A stretch of DNA of 64,000 bases, from positions 650,803 to 714,802 of the forward strand of contig NZ_FRAA01000001.1 of the NCBI RefSeq assembly GCF_900142205.1. Reading direction: 5' to 3'. This DNA is from Reichenbachiella agariperforans (GTDB lineage: Bacteria; Bacteroidota; Bacteroidia; Cytophagales; Cyclobacteriaceae). The notes under the pieces were generated by a model, which saw only the letters and a program-made list of their open reading frames with translations, did not search any database and had not been told where the DNA came from. Shown in pieces: positions 1 through 9,248 of the stretch (position 1 is its first letter; the number at the start of each line of letters is the position of its first letter). Both the position numbers and the translations under genes were made by a program.

Positions 1-996
1 CGGGAGCTTAAAAAGCCCGTTTATGTAGTGGCCAACAAAGCTGACAACCAGACGCTAGATCTACAGTCTGCAGAGTTTTACGGTTTGGGACTGGAAAGTG
101 AAATATACCCTGTATCCTCTGCAAGTGGCTCTGGCACAGGAGACCTCCTTGACAAAGTCGTGGAGCACTTCCAAGACGATGATCTAGAAAATCCTGAAGA
201 AGGAATTCCAAGAATCTCTATTTTGGGAAGACCCAATGCGGGAAAATCGTCATTCCTCAATGCGCTATTAGGCAAAGATCGATCTATAGTTACCGACATA
301 GCTGGTACGACGAGAGATGCCATCCATACTCGCTACAAATTATACGGGAAGGATTTTATCCTCACCGATACGGCAGGGATTCGAAAGAAAAGCAAAGTAA
401 GAGAAGACATAGAATTCTACTCTGTACTGCGTGCGATACAGTCGCTTCAGGACAGTGATGTATGCGTCATTATGATTGATGCGACTCGTGGTTTCGAAGC
501 GCAAGACATGAGTATCATTGCACTCGCGGATAAGTACAAAAAAGGCATCATGATCATGGTCAACAAGTGGGACCTGATCGAAAACAAAGAGAGTAATACT
601 GCAGAACATTTTAGGAAAGAAATACTCGAGAAGCTAGGCAATCCACTATCCTATATTCCGATAATTTTCACCTCGGTCACTACCAAGCAGCGTATCTTCC
701 AGGCGATAGAACTAGCGATAGAGGTCTATGACAACCGTACCAGACGTATCCCTACTTCTGAGCTGAATGAAGCCTTGCTGCCAGAGATCGACAGGAACCC
801 ACCGCCAGCGCTCAAAGGAAAATATATCAAGATCAAGTATATCACGCAGCTCCCAACCAGAACTCCATCATTTGCGTTCTTCTGCAACCTACCGCAGTAC
901 ATCAAGGAACCTTATGAAAGATTTTTACTCAACAAATTGAGAGGCTACTTCAACTTTCAGGGAGTGCCAGTCAAAATTTATTTCCGTAAAAAGTAA
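1..996 (+). CDS. der: Ribosome biogenesis GTPase Der (EngA), 3' part
   Basis: Partial gene: the frame is open to base 1, and about 332 residues remain of a family usually near 435. Der is a double-GTPase protein needed for assembly of the 50S ribosomal subunit. The first GTPase domain is represented only by its NKAD G4 motif near the left edge. The second is complete: P-loop GRPNAGKSS, G2 in DIAGTTRD, G3 DTAG and G4 NKWD. The C-terminal KH-like domain runs to the end, with the usual PTRTPSFAFFCN stretch and a basic tail. The real start is outside the window, so the internal GTG at 28 is not a start. The stop is immediately followed by the SprT-like gene, suggesting co-transcription. Identification is secure. 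Confidence 0.97.
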   Translation, partial: RELKKPVYVVANKADNQTLDLQSAEFYGLGLESEIYPVSSASGSGTGDLLDKVVEHFQDDDLENPEEGIPRISILGRPNAGKSSFLNALLGKDRSIVTDIAGTTRDAIHTRYKLYGKDFILTDTAGIRKKSKVREDIEFYSVLRAIQSLQDSDVCVIMIDATRGFEAQDMSIIALADKYKKGIMIMVNKWDLIENKESNTAEHFRKEILEKLGNPLSYIPIIFTSVTTKQRIFQAIELAIEVYDNRTRRIPTSELNEALLPEIDRNPPPALKGKYIKIKYITQLPTRTPSFAFFCNLPQYIKEPYERFLLNKLRGYFNFQGVPVKIYFRKK

Positions 997-1617
997 TTGT
1001 CAGACGAAAAGCATAGAACAGCCTTTGCACGGCACCTACCAGAAGGTGCCGTAGACTATGTCATGGGACTCTGGAAGGAACTCAAATTCCATTTTAAAAT
1101 CACACCCAACCGACAAACAAAATATGGAGATTATCGCTATGATCCCAATACAAGGAAACATAGCATATCTGTCAATGGCACACTAAACATTTATGCCTTC
1201 CTCATCACTTACATCCATGAGGTAGCGCACAAAACAAACTACGACCTACACCAAAACCGTGTAGACCCACACGGCAAAGAATGGAAACATCAGTTCAAAA
1301 AACTCATGATCCCTATGCTCAGAGAGGAGATCTTTCCGATGGATATCCTAGCTCCTCTTGCCCGTCACATGAAGAATCCAAAGGCAACTAGCGTATCAGA
1401 TCCTGAGTTATTCAAAGCACTAAGAAAGTATGACAAACCGTCTACTGATGTATTCTTAAGCGACATTGAGACGGGGCACAAGTTCCTATTCAGAAAGAAA
1501 ATCTATCTGAAGGTACAACAAAAAAGAACCCGCGTACTCTGTGAAGCCATTGACACAGGCAAACAGTATCTCATCTCTAGCAGCGCTCCCGTACAGCAGT
1601 TCAAGAATAGCAAGTAG
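997..1617 (+). CDS. SprT-like zinc metalloprotease domain protein
   Basis: A 206-residue cytoplasmic protein with no signal peptide. HEVAH at residues 74-78 is the HExxH zinc-binding/catalytic motif, and DPHGKEW near residue 92 supplies the usual third histidine of SprT/Spartan-like domains. The C-terminal 50 residues match in shape the SprT tail, but only one cysteine is present, so there is no classical zinc ribbon. The likely start is TTG at 997, abutting the der stop codon; the next candidate methionine (VMGLW) would cut into the domain. Zero spacing to der argues for one transcript. The family is linked to DNA-protein crosslink proteolysis in eukaryotes; the bacterial role is poorly known, so function here is only a family-level inference. 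Confidence 0.85.
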   Translation: MSDEKHRTAFARHLPEGAVDYVMGLWKELKFHFKITPNRQTKYGDYRYDPNTRKHSISVNGTLNIYAFLITYIHEVAHKTNYDLHQNRVDPHGKEWKHQFKKLMIPMLREEIFPMDILAPLARHMKNPKATSVSDPELFKALRKYDKPSTDVFLSDIETGHKFLFRKKIYLKVQQKRTRVLCEAIDTGKQYLISSSAPVQQFKNSK

Positions 1618-1693
1618 AGCAATATATCTCCCAAATCGGGTGTAATCCAGTAATTCCCATTTGTTTCCAGAATTGCGTTTTATTTTTACGGAG

Positions 1694-1792
1694 ATGAAGA
1701 TTTTGATCATAGAAGACGAACCCGAACTATCCAACTTTGACTCCCCCAAAAACCAGACTCAAGTTAATAAGGTAGATGAGCATGAGACATAA
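1694..1792 (+). pseudogene. Truncated N-terminus of an OmpR-type response regulator
   Basis: A short frame (33 codons including the stop) begins MKILIIEDEPELSNF, which is the canonical first beta-strand and acidic pocket (EDE) of a CheY-like receiver domain. After about 15 codons the similarity ends abruptly and the frame continues as low-information sequence to a stop at 1792. An AT-rich leader and an ACGGAG ribosome-binding-like sequence precede the ATG, so the 5' end of a real gene seems preserved. No remaining receiver, DNA-binding domain or partner histidine kinase follows. The simplest reading is the remnant of a two-component regulator gene deleted or split by a rearrangement. Too short to be certain. 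Confidence 0.55.
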
Positions 1793-1806
1793 GCACAAAG
1801 TGTCTA

Positions 1807-1830
1807 CAACCTAGTTAGGTTGCGGGGTTT
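1807..1830 (+). terminator. Hairpin with short T-tract
   Basis: Arms CAACCTA and TAGGTTG form a perfect 7-bp stem around a 2-base loop (1807-1822), followed by CGGGGTTTT. This looks like an intrinsic terminator for rightward transcription. It lies just past the truncated response-regulator remnant and about 190 bases after the SprT-like gene. The loop is too small to be ideal, so the fold would probably open by one pair. Confidence 0.4.
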
Positions 1831-1907
1831 TGATATAAGTCTAAAATGATTTTGATATATATCTAAATAATTTTAGACTTATATCATTTTAACTTTAGAT
1901 ATATATC
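1831..1907. repeat. Two interleaved inverted repeats, AT-rich
   Basis: Arm A (1831-1847, 17 bp) has its exact reverse complement at 1870-1886. Arm B (1854-1867, 14 bp) has its exact reverse complement at 1894-1907. The order A-B-A'-B' means the two hairpins cannot form together in the same strand, so they are mutually exclusive or pseudoknot-like. Each B arm also contains a self-complementary AGATATATATCT core. The layout could be tandem operator sites for a dimeric regulator or an old mobile-element end. No function can be assigned from sequence alone. Confidence 0.7.
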
Positions 1908-2146
1908 TTTTTATCGTAAGGTAATGTGGAGTCAAACAGCATCACGTTATATGTACACCCTCTTGTGCCCAATTACTAACCTGAGTTCGATTCTAAATAA
2001 CAGTTGCCCTGAAGGTCAAAGCTATTTTAGCACCCCCTAAGGTTTATGTGCTATCACGGAATAAACTATAAGACAAAATCACATTGCAAAAACCTTGAAG
2101 CAGGTAGGTCTGATGACTCAAAGATTAATCGAACTCAGATTCTAAG

Positions 2147-3556
2147 TCATTGTGGTTTAACCAATGCGAATTCATATCCATTACATGGATTGAATAGACG
2201 ATAGATCACCAGTCCTTCTTGTATCGGCCAGAGAGAGATATAGACTTCTCCACCACCGAATAGCTCATTGGTCAAGGTTCTTAAATTTTGCTCGTCGGTT
2301 GCATCGACTTCTGTGGGATTGCTATAGTGAAACTCCTCATTCAAGATCACATGGATATAGTTACCCGCAACAGTAGCAGTCTCATAACCTCGGTAGTGGG
2401 TTTGTTCCACGCCATTTTCATCCTCGAATATAATCCCAAAAGCATAGTCGATTTCTGCTGAGTCCAGTCCATAATCAAACAAAATCCAATTGGCCTCAGG
2501 GTACAACTGACCAATCGTCAAATCCTCTCCCGTCAAGGAAAACCCCGTACTATCTCCAGCATAAAACACATTAATAGAGTAGGGGGAGTCAGGCTCTGGC
2601 TCGAAGGTCAGTCCTCCAGAATTGAATAGCGTATGACGCAACTCAACGGCTCCTACGTCGGGTATACTCGCAGAATAGACAGGCGCTGCTCTCATATCTG
2701 ATACACAGTACAAGTCTCCACTCTCACTGTAGTTCTCTAATTTGATCTGATCAATGTTATAATTTTTTCCTCCTAGGGTAAAAGTGATAGGCTCACTCAG
2801 TACTAGCCCTTCATTGGCAAAAGTGTAAGCTACAGTCTGATCGATAGCAACCCAACTAGCCGATGTAATCGTACGACTCTCCACGCCTAGCGCAGCACCA
2901 TCCACAGAAATGATGCGTTTGACTAAATCTATCTCCCAATAGAGTGATACATCTTCTCCAGTCAGGTACAATTGCTGCAGCGTCTGCGTCCCAAAAGGCT
3001 GATTGTACAATTCGTACGCTTCCATGTTCCCTGAGGCTTCACGAGAGAGTGCGTCGGCCGCATTAGCAGCAGCAGGCTCAAGGGTGATAACAGTAGTCTC
3101 TCCTACCGCATCCGACTTGCTATACAGTAGCAGATTACCGTCTTGTTCGTCTAGATAAAAGAACTCAAACTCTGCTCCAAACGTCGATTGATCCTGCTCA
3201 AAGAGGTAATGAAAAACAGCATACGTCTCAAAGGTCAGTTGTACCGCCAGCTGCACATCGACTCGATAGGGGATCGTCTGGTCTAGCAGCGCCCCTCCAT
3301 CGGCAGACACATCCGACTGTATACGTACCTCGTCCTCATCAAAATCTAATAGGATGTAATAAGCCCCTGCATCAGGTACAGGCTGGTAGTGTAATACCCA
3401 TCCATGCTCAGGCGCCATGAGTTTCTCTTTCAGATCGGATATCGCCTCTTCGCGACGGGTATCCGCAGAGTCCAGTTTAGCTCCATCGTCTCCTGTACAG
3501 CCTAGTATCACCAGCCAACCTAACATCGATAGGTATCGTAAGCTCTTCCTCATCAT
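2147..3556 (-). CDS. DUF4302-like lipoprotein of a SusCD locus
   Basis: A 469-residue protein with a lipoprotein signal peptide: hydrophobic N-terminus then lipobox LVILGC, so the mature cysteine is near residue 20. The rest is beta-rich, acidic and without a recognisable catalytic motif. By position and by its opening (an N-terminal helix followed by a segment reading GWVLHYQP) it fits the DUF4302 family, commonly the last member of SusC/SusD/HExxH-lipoprotein clusters. The start overlaps the stop of the upstream metallohydrolase gene by four bases, implying translational coupling. Role unknown; a surface or periplasmic accessory to the importer is the contextual guess. The family assignment is by context and general appearance rather than an alignment. 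Confidence 0.7.
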   Translation of the reverse strand: MMRKSLRYLSMLGWLVILGCTGDDGAKLDSADTRREEAISDLKEKLMAPEHGWVLHYQPVPDAGAYYILLDFDEDEVRIQSDVSADGGALLDQTIPYRVDVQLAVQLTFETYAVFHYLFEQDQSTFGAEFEFFYLDEQDGNLLLYSKSDAVGETTVITLEPAAANAADALSREASGNMEAYELYNQPFGTQTLQQLYLTGEDVSLYWEIDLVKRIISVDGAALGVESRTITSASWVAIDQTVAYTFANEGLVLSEPITFTLGGKNYNIDQIKLENYSESGDLYCVSDMRAAPVYSASIPDVGAVELRHTLFNSGGLTFEPEPDSPYSINVFYAGDSTGFSLTGEDLTIGQLYPEANWILFDYGLDSAEIDYAFGIIFEDENGVEQTHYRGYETATVAGNYIHVILNEEFHYSNPTEVDATDEQNLRTLTNELFGGGEVYISLWPIQEGLVIYRLFNPCNGYEFALVKPQ

Positions 3557-4434
3557 AGTCGTGATTGGAGTTCTGCTCTCAATTCATCTAGGTCTATTCC
3601 CGTTACTTTGAGATAGTGATCCTTGATCGAAGTGAGCTTTTCTAAAATTTTCTTTTTTCCTGCATTATCGAGTTCGCACTGTGCCGTGACACAGCTCGTG
3701 TCTTGATCTATATAGTTCGCAAAGAAATCCGCATCAAACACATAGAAAGCTACCATCTCAGCAAAGTCCTCATTGACCGAACTCGTTGCATAAGGAGAGA
3801 CAAAGCCTCGTTGTAATGCCTCTTCGTCAGTCAGGTTGTACCATGACCCAGCACTAGAATACCCCTCAGGAGATATATTTTCAAATCCAGATGGGAGTTT
3901 AAACTCCTGATGAATGATGTGGGCAAATTCATGGTAGGTCACTTGCAACTGCAGTTTGAGCCATTCGGGATCACTCAAATCATAGCCGTTGACATTTGTA
4001 TAGGTAATTCGTGCACCTGCATCTGCTGTCCCCAGCGTGACTGTACCGTCACCATTATAAATCAGCCCTCCTAAAAAAATCAACTCTGCTGGAACATATC
4101 GGCGAAAGAAATCCTCCCCATTCTCTACGGCTAGATAAGGAGCTATCCAATAATCATCCACAAAATCTAACATAGGACGCACCATTTCTAGCTTAGGAGG
4201 AGCTACATTTTGTCCTGGCTCCACATAGTTATCGACATACTTGTAACGCACCGCTATGTTATACTCATCCGTAAAATGCTCATCGATATACACATCTAAT
4301 GCAGAGGTGGGTTCATCTACTTCCTTTTCTTTTTCATTCAAAGACTCATCTTCGAAACAGGAAACCAGAGTAAGGATGAGTAAAATCATCACCACACCAT
4401 GCCAATACTTACTGTCTATCACGGTCTGTTTCAT
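3553..4434 (-). CDS. Substrate import-associated zinc metallohydrolase lipoprotein
   Basis: A 293-residue lipoprotein with a signal peptide ending in lipobox LVSC (cysteine 26). HEFAHIIH at residues 168-175 is an extended HExxHxxH zinc site, expected to bind one catalytic zinc. A later NEDFAEMVAFYV segment resembles the conserved acidic helix following the zinc site in this family. These proteins are known from Bacteroidota as companions of SusC/SusD pairs and are suspected peptidases or hydrolases acting on the imported substrate. Here the gene sits one base from the SusD stop and overlaps the DUF4302-like start by four bases, so all are probably one operon. Substrate is not known; a peptide or protein is more likely than a glycan because no glycosidase accompanies it. 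Confidence 0.88.
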   Translation of the reverse strand: MKQTVIDSKYWHGVVMILLILTLVSCFEDESLNEKEKEVDEPTSALDVYIDEHFTDEYNIAVRYKYVDNYVEPGQNVAPPKLEMVRPMLDFVDDYWIAPYLAVENGEDFFRRYVPAELIFLGGLIYNGDGTVTLGTADAGARITYTNVNGYDLSDPEWLKLQLQVTYHEFAHIIHQEFKLPSGFENISPEGYSSAGSWYNLTDEEALQRGFVSPYATSSVNEDFAEMVAFYVFDADFFANYIDQDTSCVTAQCELDNAGKKKILEKLTSIKDHYLKVTGIDLDELRAELQSRL

Positions 4435-4435
4435 A

Positions 4436-5917
4436 TCATCTAGGGTTAGCTTCTAAACCGCCGACATCCTGTGCCGACTGTGGTATTTGCAATATTTTGC
4501 GTGGATCATCTGCTGTGAGCGTAGCACTCCCCGAGTCACCATACTGGTGCGTCACTTCCATACCAAAGCGTTTGATATCAAACCACCGCATGCCCTGTGC
4601 GATAAATTCCTTTCTGCGTTCTATGAGCAAATAATTAAGTAATATCAACTGATTCGTAAAACTCGGCTCGTTATCCGCGCCAAAGAAAGTACGCAAACGA
4701 TCCAAGGTCAGTGTCAGGTCTGCTACCCCAGAATACCGCCTATCCGTGAGCAGCTGAAAATCAGCTAGAGCATCTGTCAGATTACCAGAATAAATGTTCG
4801 CTTCTATCCTATTGAACAGCACTTCTTCTCCTCTAAACATAACCCCTATGTGGTAAGGAGTACCCGTATTGGAGTTCAAACTACTGCGTTCGAAGAGGCT
4901 TTCGTATCGTAGTGGAAACAAAGCATTGAGTCCTTTGACAAAGGCAGGATTCTCCCGTTCGTCAGTCGCACCAAAAGGATTGGACGCAAATAACTGCCCG
5001 TAATAGTTCTCTTCGATTCCAAAGGCAAAATCAGTTCTCTGCATCAATGATATCTTACGCATCAGTAGCAAATTAGCTGGTTCATCGACTCCAGAATACA
5101 ACTGTGGATATCCGTCTATAGACGATTTAGCTGCTTGATATTCCGTAGAGTTAAAATCCCGTATGTAAGCTTGTGGGTTGTCTCCTAACAACTGATTGCT
5201 ATACTGTAGTGATCGTATTCTATCACCTTTATAGAGATAAAACCGACTAGCAAACGCTAAGGCTGCATTTTGATTAAAATGATATTTGCCCGAATTACTA
5301 TAGAAGGAATCATCCAGCTTTTCTAACCCCTCTACCAAATCATCCTCTATTCTACTGTAGACACGTGACACAGATAGTCGCTCATACTCCGCTAGGAAAG
5401 TGGTTTCTGGCTTGGTGACATAGGGTATACCCAAGGCAGAAGTAGACGTTTCGTAATGCTCTCCAAACATATTAACGAGCATAAAATGGCCATAAGCCCG
5501 CGTCAATAGAGCCTCTGCTTCCACAGCTAGTTTCTTGGCTTGATCTTCGTCAGAATCTACTGGAAGTTCATCCAACACCGCCAACACTTCGTTGGCATGG
5601 GCTATCGCTGCATAAGTTTCGTACCAGAAATAATCAGGTGTATCCTGTTCGTCAGGACTGGTATTCACATCCTCCCAAGCATACATCTGAGCATGAGCAG
5701 GCCTGATAGTCGTCCCGAAAGTATAAGTAAAATCATCCGTCATCCAGTCCGTAAAAGTAGGGCTAGCTACCGAGTAGGCATTGGTCAATAACTGCTGCGC
5801 CTTGTCTAGATCATTCAACTCTACACGGTTGTCAGGATTCACATCTAAGAAATCATTGCACCCTGCGAATACCAGTACGACAACCCATATGTAACGATAT
5901 GTCTTATAGTTCCCCAT
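4436..5917 (-). CDS. SusD/RagB-family nutrient-binding lipoprotein
   Basis: A 493-residue outer-membrane-anchored lipoprotein with lipobox VFAGC (cysteine 20). The mature start NDFLDVNPDN is typical of SusD proteins. The N-terminal TPR-like helices include a YAAIAHANEVL helix, and the C-terminal signature RRKEFIAQGMRWFDIKRFG is the usual one for RagB/SusD. It should form the lid of the TonB-dependent transporter encoded just upstream: the SusC stop and this start share base 5917. Cargo is not indicated, but the following HExxH lipoprotein suggests a peptide-like substrate. Confidence 0.93.
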   Translation of the reverse strand: MGNYKTYRYIWVVVLVFAGCNDFLDVNPDNRVELNDLDKAQQLLTNAYSVASPTFTDWMTDDFTYTFGTTIRPAHAQMYAWEDVNTSPDEQDTPDYFWYETYAAIAHANEVLAVLDELPVDSDEDQAKKLAVEAEALLTRAYGHFMLVNMFGEHYETSTSALGIPYVTKPETTFLAEYERLSVSRVYSRIEDDLVEGLEKLDDSFYSNSGKYHFNQNAALAFASRFYLYKGDRIRSLQYSNQLLGDNPQAYIRDFNSTEYQAAKSSIDGYPQLYSGVDEPANLLLMRKISLMQRTDFAFGIEENYYGQLFASNPFGATDERENPAFVKGLNALFPLRYESLFERSSLNSNTGTPYHIGVMFRGEEVLFNRIEANIYSGNLTDALADFQLLTDRRYSGVADLTLTLDRLRTFFGADNEPSFTNQLILLNYLLIERRKEFIAQGMRWFDIKRFGMEVTHQYGDSGSATLTADDPRKILQIPQSAQDVGGLEANPR

Positions 5918-8900
5918 TACAGTCCGATATTGAGTGAAAAGGTGATCATTTTAGGCTGTGGCAGTGCGACTCCCCCACTACTAAAGAACTCAGGATCTTG
6001 TCCATTGAGCCTATCGTCCGAATAGAGGAGCGCAAGGTTCTGTCCCTCGACGCTGAGGCTAGCATTGCGCAGTTTTGCTTTTTGTACCCATTGTTCTGGC
6101 ACTTGATAGGATAGCCTTACACTTTTGAGTCGTATATAGTCTCCATTGACGATACGAAGGTTGCTTTGGTTGTAGAGCGAATAGGCCTGCACATCCGAAC
6201 CAATATTGACCTGTCTAGAAGTCAGGATCACCGGCACATTGGTTTTGTCTTCGTCCCCAGTTGTGACCCACCTATCACGTAGCTCCCCTGGTAGAGACAC
6301 AAAATCATTATAACTCGATCTAAACGAATCATTGAGACGGATTTTATAATCAAACTTGTAAGACAAGAGTACATTGAGCGTAAAGCCTTTGTATTGGAAA
6401 GTGTTTGCAAAACCTCCTCCTCCTCTCGGTTCTGATGGCCCCTCGTATTGCAAAATACCCGCAAGATCATCTCTCTCCTGCAAGTCTATCTCTACGACTA
6501 CCTCATCGTTGGAGCCATAGAAAGTCGGTACGCCATTGCTAGTCAATCCTGCAAATCTCGTCGAAAACAACCCTCGACGAGGACCTCCCAAAACAGCCGT
6601 TCCGTTTTGATCCAAAGCATCTGCCAGACGGGGGCCATAGTCTAGGTTCGTGATGCGGTCACGAGTATAGCCGATATTGAAGTTGGTACGCCAACTGAAA
6701 GAGTTTCGCTGAAAATTGATCGTATTCAAGGTCACCTCAAAACCATGCGCCTCCATATCAGCAAAGTTGCCATACTTCAGTGACTGTCCGCCTACACCAC
6801 TCGTCAACACTTGTCCAATCAAATCAAAGGACTGTCTAAAGTAATAATCCACCGAAGTAGTCACACGACTTTCCCAAAATCCCATATCCATCCCTACGTT
6901 AAACTCCTTTAGCTTTTCCCATGTCAAATCTGCATTGCTCAGATCTTCTATGTAGAGATATGGCTCTACATCCGAAGGACGAATCGTCACATCAGACTGC
7001 AGATTAAGTATGGCACTAGCATCTGGCGGTAGATTACCCGAAAGACCGTAGGTGGCTCTTAATTTGAGTTGATCGACAAATTCCAAACGCCCCATGAATC
7101 GCTCTTGATCGATATTCCAAGCTGCACTTACATTCCAAGTCGGCAGATAACGAGCCGATTGGCTTTTGCCCAGTTGATTCGAACCATCATAGCGCCCGGT
7201 GAAGTTGGCGATATACTTGCCCTTATAGGCATAGCCCCCATTGATAAACACCCCCACGAAGCGATCTTTATTAGACTCGAAAGTGTTGATATCAATGTTT
7301 TGCAGATTAAAAAACTCTACAATATTCGGGTCAGTCACCACCACGCCTCCACTTTCGTATATCACACCCATGGCTGTAGAACTCCGCTCATCCCTATCCG
7401 AATACCTCACTTCTGTTCCCCCGAGTACATTAATGGAGTGATCCAACCCTATGTCTTTGGACCAGTTGGCACTGAATCGGCTAAAGAAAGACAGCAAATC
7501 CGTCTGGTCTAGATAGTTGAATCCACCCTGTGGCAAAACCACCACGGGATTTAACCCAGGATTATCTGGATCGCTAAATAGCAAATTGTTAGCATCTTGA
7601 AAAAACTGCGTATCATTGGCGCGGTAGGCTTCTGCCTGATTAGATCGCTCATGCACAGTATGGTCACGTTTCGTGTTGGCATAGCGCACCTGAAAAACAC
7701 CGTTGATGGATAGGTTTTTGACAGGGGTAAATTCAAAATTAGCCTGTGTCGATACATCTAGGACATTGATATCGATAAAATTATATCGGAGTTCCTCTAG
7801 GATATTGAAAGGCGCATAGTTGCGACGAAAATACTCCAGATCACCATTCTCATCGTAGGGACGCATCGACCGACTGGTATTCAGTGCAAAGCTCAGTGGG
7901 TTAATATCAAAATCACGTGTATAGGTTCCTGAGATCGGATCAAACTCACGGTTACTAGTTCCAGGAGCTTCTTGTTCTCTATAGCTTCCTGTGAGTTTCA
8001 GTCCAAAATTAAACTTATCCGACACAAAATAGTTATTGCGCGCAGTGGCAGTCAAACGCTGCACCTGATCAGCAATGGTCTGCCCATCATCCTGCAAAAA
8101 GCTAATCGAATAGTAATTGGTTGATTTTTCTGTTCCTGAGGTAAAACTCAAAGAATGCTGCTGCTGTAATCCAAAATCATTGAACAATACATCGAACCAA
8201 TCTGTATTGGCATTTTCGTACTGATTTAGAAACTGTTCATTAAGCCCCCCACCAGCGCCCCATGGGATCTCTTTCTGGTTTATCAAAACAAAATGCTTGC
8301 CCAGTGCACCGTAAGTCTGAGCCTTAGCAGCCGTAGTGATATCTATCAATCCTTTGCTATGCATTTCGCGGTAGACAGACATCTCTTCTGCCGAATTGAG
8401 TAGATTGAATTGGCTGTAGGTAGGCCGTAATTTTACCGAGAAGTTACCCGTATAGTTAACTTGAAGCGCACCGCTACGCCCTTTTTTGGTGGTGATGACA
8501 ATCACGCCATTGGCGGCACGAGCACCATAGATGGCAGTAGCCGAAGCATCCTTTAGAATCTGGTAGGACTCTATATCACTAGGATTGATATTGGCGATGG
8601 ACGAACTGATCAGGGTATTGGCATTTCCAGAGATGAAATCGTCCGTATTAACCTCTGAGAGATCTTCGAGGATCACACCATCTACCACATAGAGCGGCTG
8701 GTTGTTGCCATTGATGGATGAATTACCACGAATTCTGATTTTTGGGGAAGTCCCGAAAGTCCCCGAGACATTGTCTACAGTCACCCCTGCTACACGTCCT
8801 TCAAGCATACGACTGGCATCTGCTACCCCCTCTAGTTTCACATCATCCATTTCCAGTCTAGCTGCTGCTCCCGTAAAGAGTTTGCGATCTACCACCTGAA

Positions 8901-9234
8901 ACCCGTTGACCACCACCTCATCGAGCTGATCAGCATCCTCCACCATCGTGATCTGTAGCGGCTGACTATTTGTTACGGTGAGTTGCTGCTGTTTCATACC
9001 GAGCATACGCACGACGATCACATCACCTGCCACAGCCTGAAACCGGAAGTTCCCTTCCAAATCTGTCACTGCACCTATAGCTGTATTTTGTACTTGGATA
9101 GAAACCCCTATCAGCGGCTCTCCTTTTTCATCCAAAACCTGTCCCTGTACGGTAACTGGGCTTTGTGCAAAAGCAGCCATGCTACTCAGGATGAGTAACA
9201 TGGCTGCTAACACTTTATTTATGTTTTTTTGCAA
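5917..9234 (-). CDS. SusC/RagA-family TonB-linked outer membrane transporter
   Basis: A 1105-residue protein with signal peptide ending AAFAQ. A carboxypeptidase-regulatory-like beta-sandwich covers about residues 28-105, followed by a TonB-dependent plug with a TonB-box-like DEVVVNGF at about 105. The plug hallmark KDASATAIYGARAANGVIVI lies near residues 228-247. The remainder is a 22-strand-type barrel ending in an aromatic/hydrophobic strand (MITFSLNIGL). It forms the energy-dependent pore that pairs with the adjacent SusD protein. Full length for the family, no disruption. The gene follows the lipocalin-like lipoprotein gene by 14 bases. Confidence 0.96.
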   Translation of the reverse strand: MQKNINKVLAAMLLILSSMAAFAQSPVTVQGQVLDEKGEPLIGVSIQVQNTAIGAVTDLEGNFRFQAVAGDVIVVRMLGMKQQQLTVTNSQPLQITMVEDADQLDEVVVNGFQVVDRKLFTGAAARLEMDDVKLEGVADASRMLEGRVAGVTVDNVSGTFGTSPKIRIRGNSSINGNNQPLYVVDGVILEDLSEVNTDDFISGNANTLISSSIANINPSDIESYQILKDASATAIYGARAANGVIVITTKKGRSGALQVNYTGNFSVKLRPTYSQFNLLNSAEEMSVYREMHSKGLIDITTAAKAQTYGALGKHFVLINQKEIPWGAGGGLNEQFLNQYENANTDWFDVLFNDFGLQQQHSLSFTSGTEKSTNYYSISFLQDDGQTIADQVQRLTATARNNYFVSDKFNFGLKLTGSYREQEAPGTSNREFDPISGTYTRDFDINPLSFALNTSRSMRPYDENGDLEYFRRNYAPFNILEELRYNFIDINVLDVSTQANFEFTPVKNLSINGVFQVRYANTKRDHTVHERSNQAEAYRANDTQFFQDANNLLFSDPDNPGLNPVVVLPQGGFNYLDQTDLLSFFSRFSANWSKDIGLDHSINVLGGTEVRYSDRDERSSTAMGVIYESGGVVVTDPNIVEFFNLQNIDINTFESNKDRFVGVFINGGYAYKGKYIANFTGRYDGSNQLGKSQSARYLPTWNVSAAWNIDQERFMGRLEFVDQLKLRATYGLSGNLPPDASAILNLQSDVTIRPSDVEPYLYIEDLSNADLTWEKLKEFNVGMDMGFWESRVTTSVDYYFRQSFDLIGQVLTSGVGGQSLKYGNFADMEAHGFEVTLNTINFQRNSFSWRTNFNIGYTRDRITNLDYGPRLADALDQNGTAVLGGPRRGLFSTRFAGLTSNGVPTFYGSNDEVVVEIDLQERDDLAGILQYEGPSEPRGGGGFANTFQYKGFTLNVLLSYKFDYKIRLNDSFRSSYNDFVSLPGELRDRWVTTGDEDKTNVPVILTSRQVNIGSDVQAYSLYNQSNLRIVNGDYIRLKSVRLSYQVPEQWVQKAKLRNASLSVEGQNLALLYSDDRLNGQDPEFFSSGGVALPQPKMITFSLNIGL

Positions 9235-9248
9235 GAATATTGAATCAA

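Larger units (their letters stand above)
1793..2146. other. Intergenic region without a recognisable gene
   Basis: This 354-base gap holds the hairpin at 1807-1830, the interleaved inverted repeats at 1831-1907, and a separate perfect 12-bp inverted repeat (1981-1992 against 2127-2138). No open frame with coding character was seen on either strand. The stretch lies between rightward genes and the end of a leftward operon, and may be debris from the event that truncated the response regulator. Confidence 0.6.

Noticed and set aside
997-1617. Apparent loss of the SprT zinc ribbon
   Set aside because: The C-terminal region keeps the shape seen in Bacteroidota SprT-like proteins that also lack the cysteines, so it is not a notable defect.
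1981-1996. GAGTTCGATTCT resembling a tRNA T-loop
   Set aside because: No acceptor, anticodon or D-arm pairing could be found around it, so it is not a tRNA.
7069-7512. Open frame of 147 codons on the plus strand inside the SusC gene
   Set aside because: It is antisense to a clearly conserved transporter region, has no signal or domain, and reflects codon bias of the real gene.
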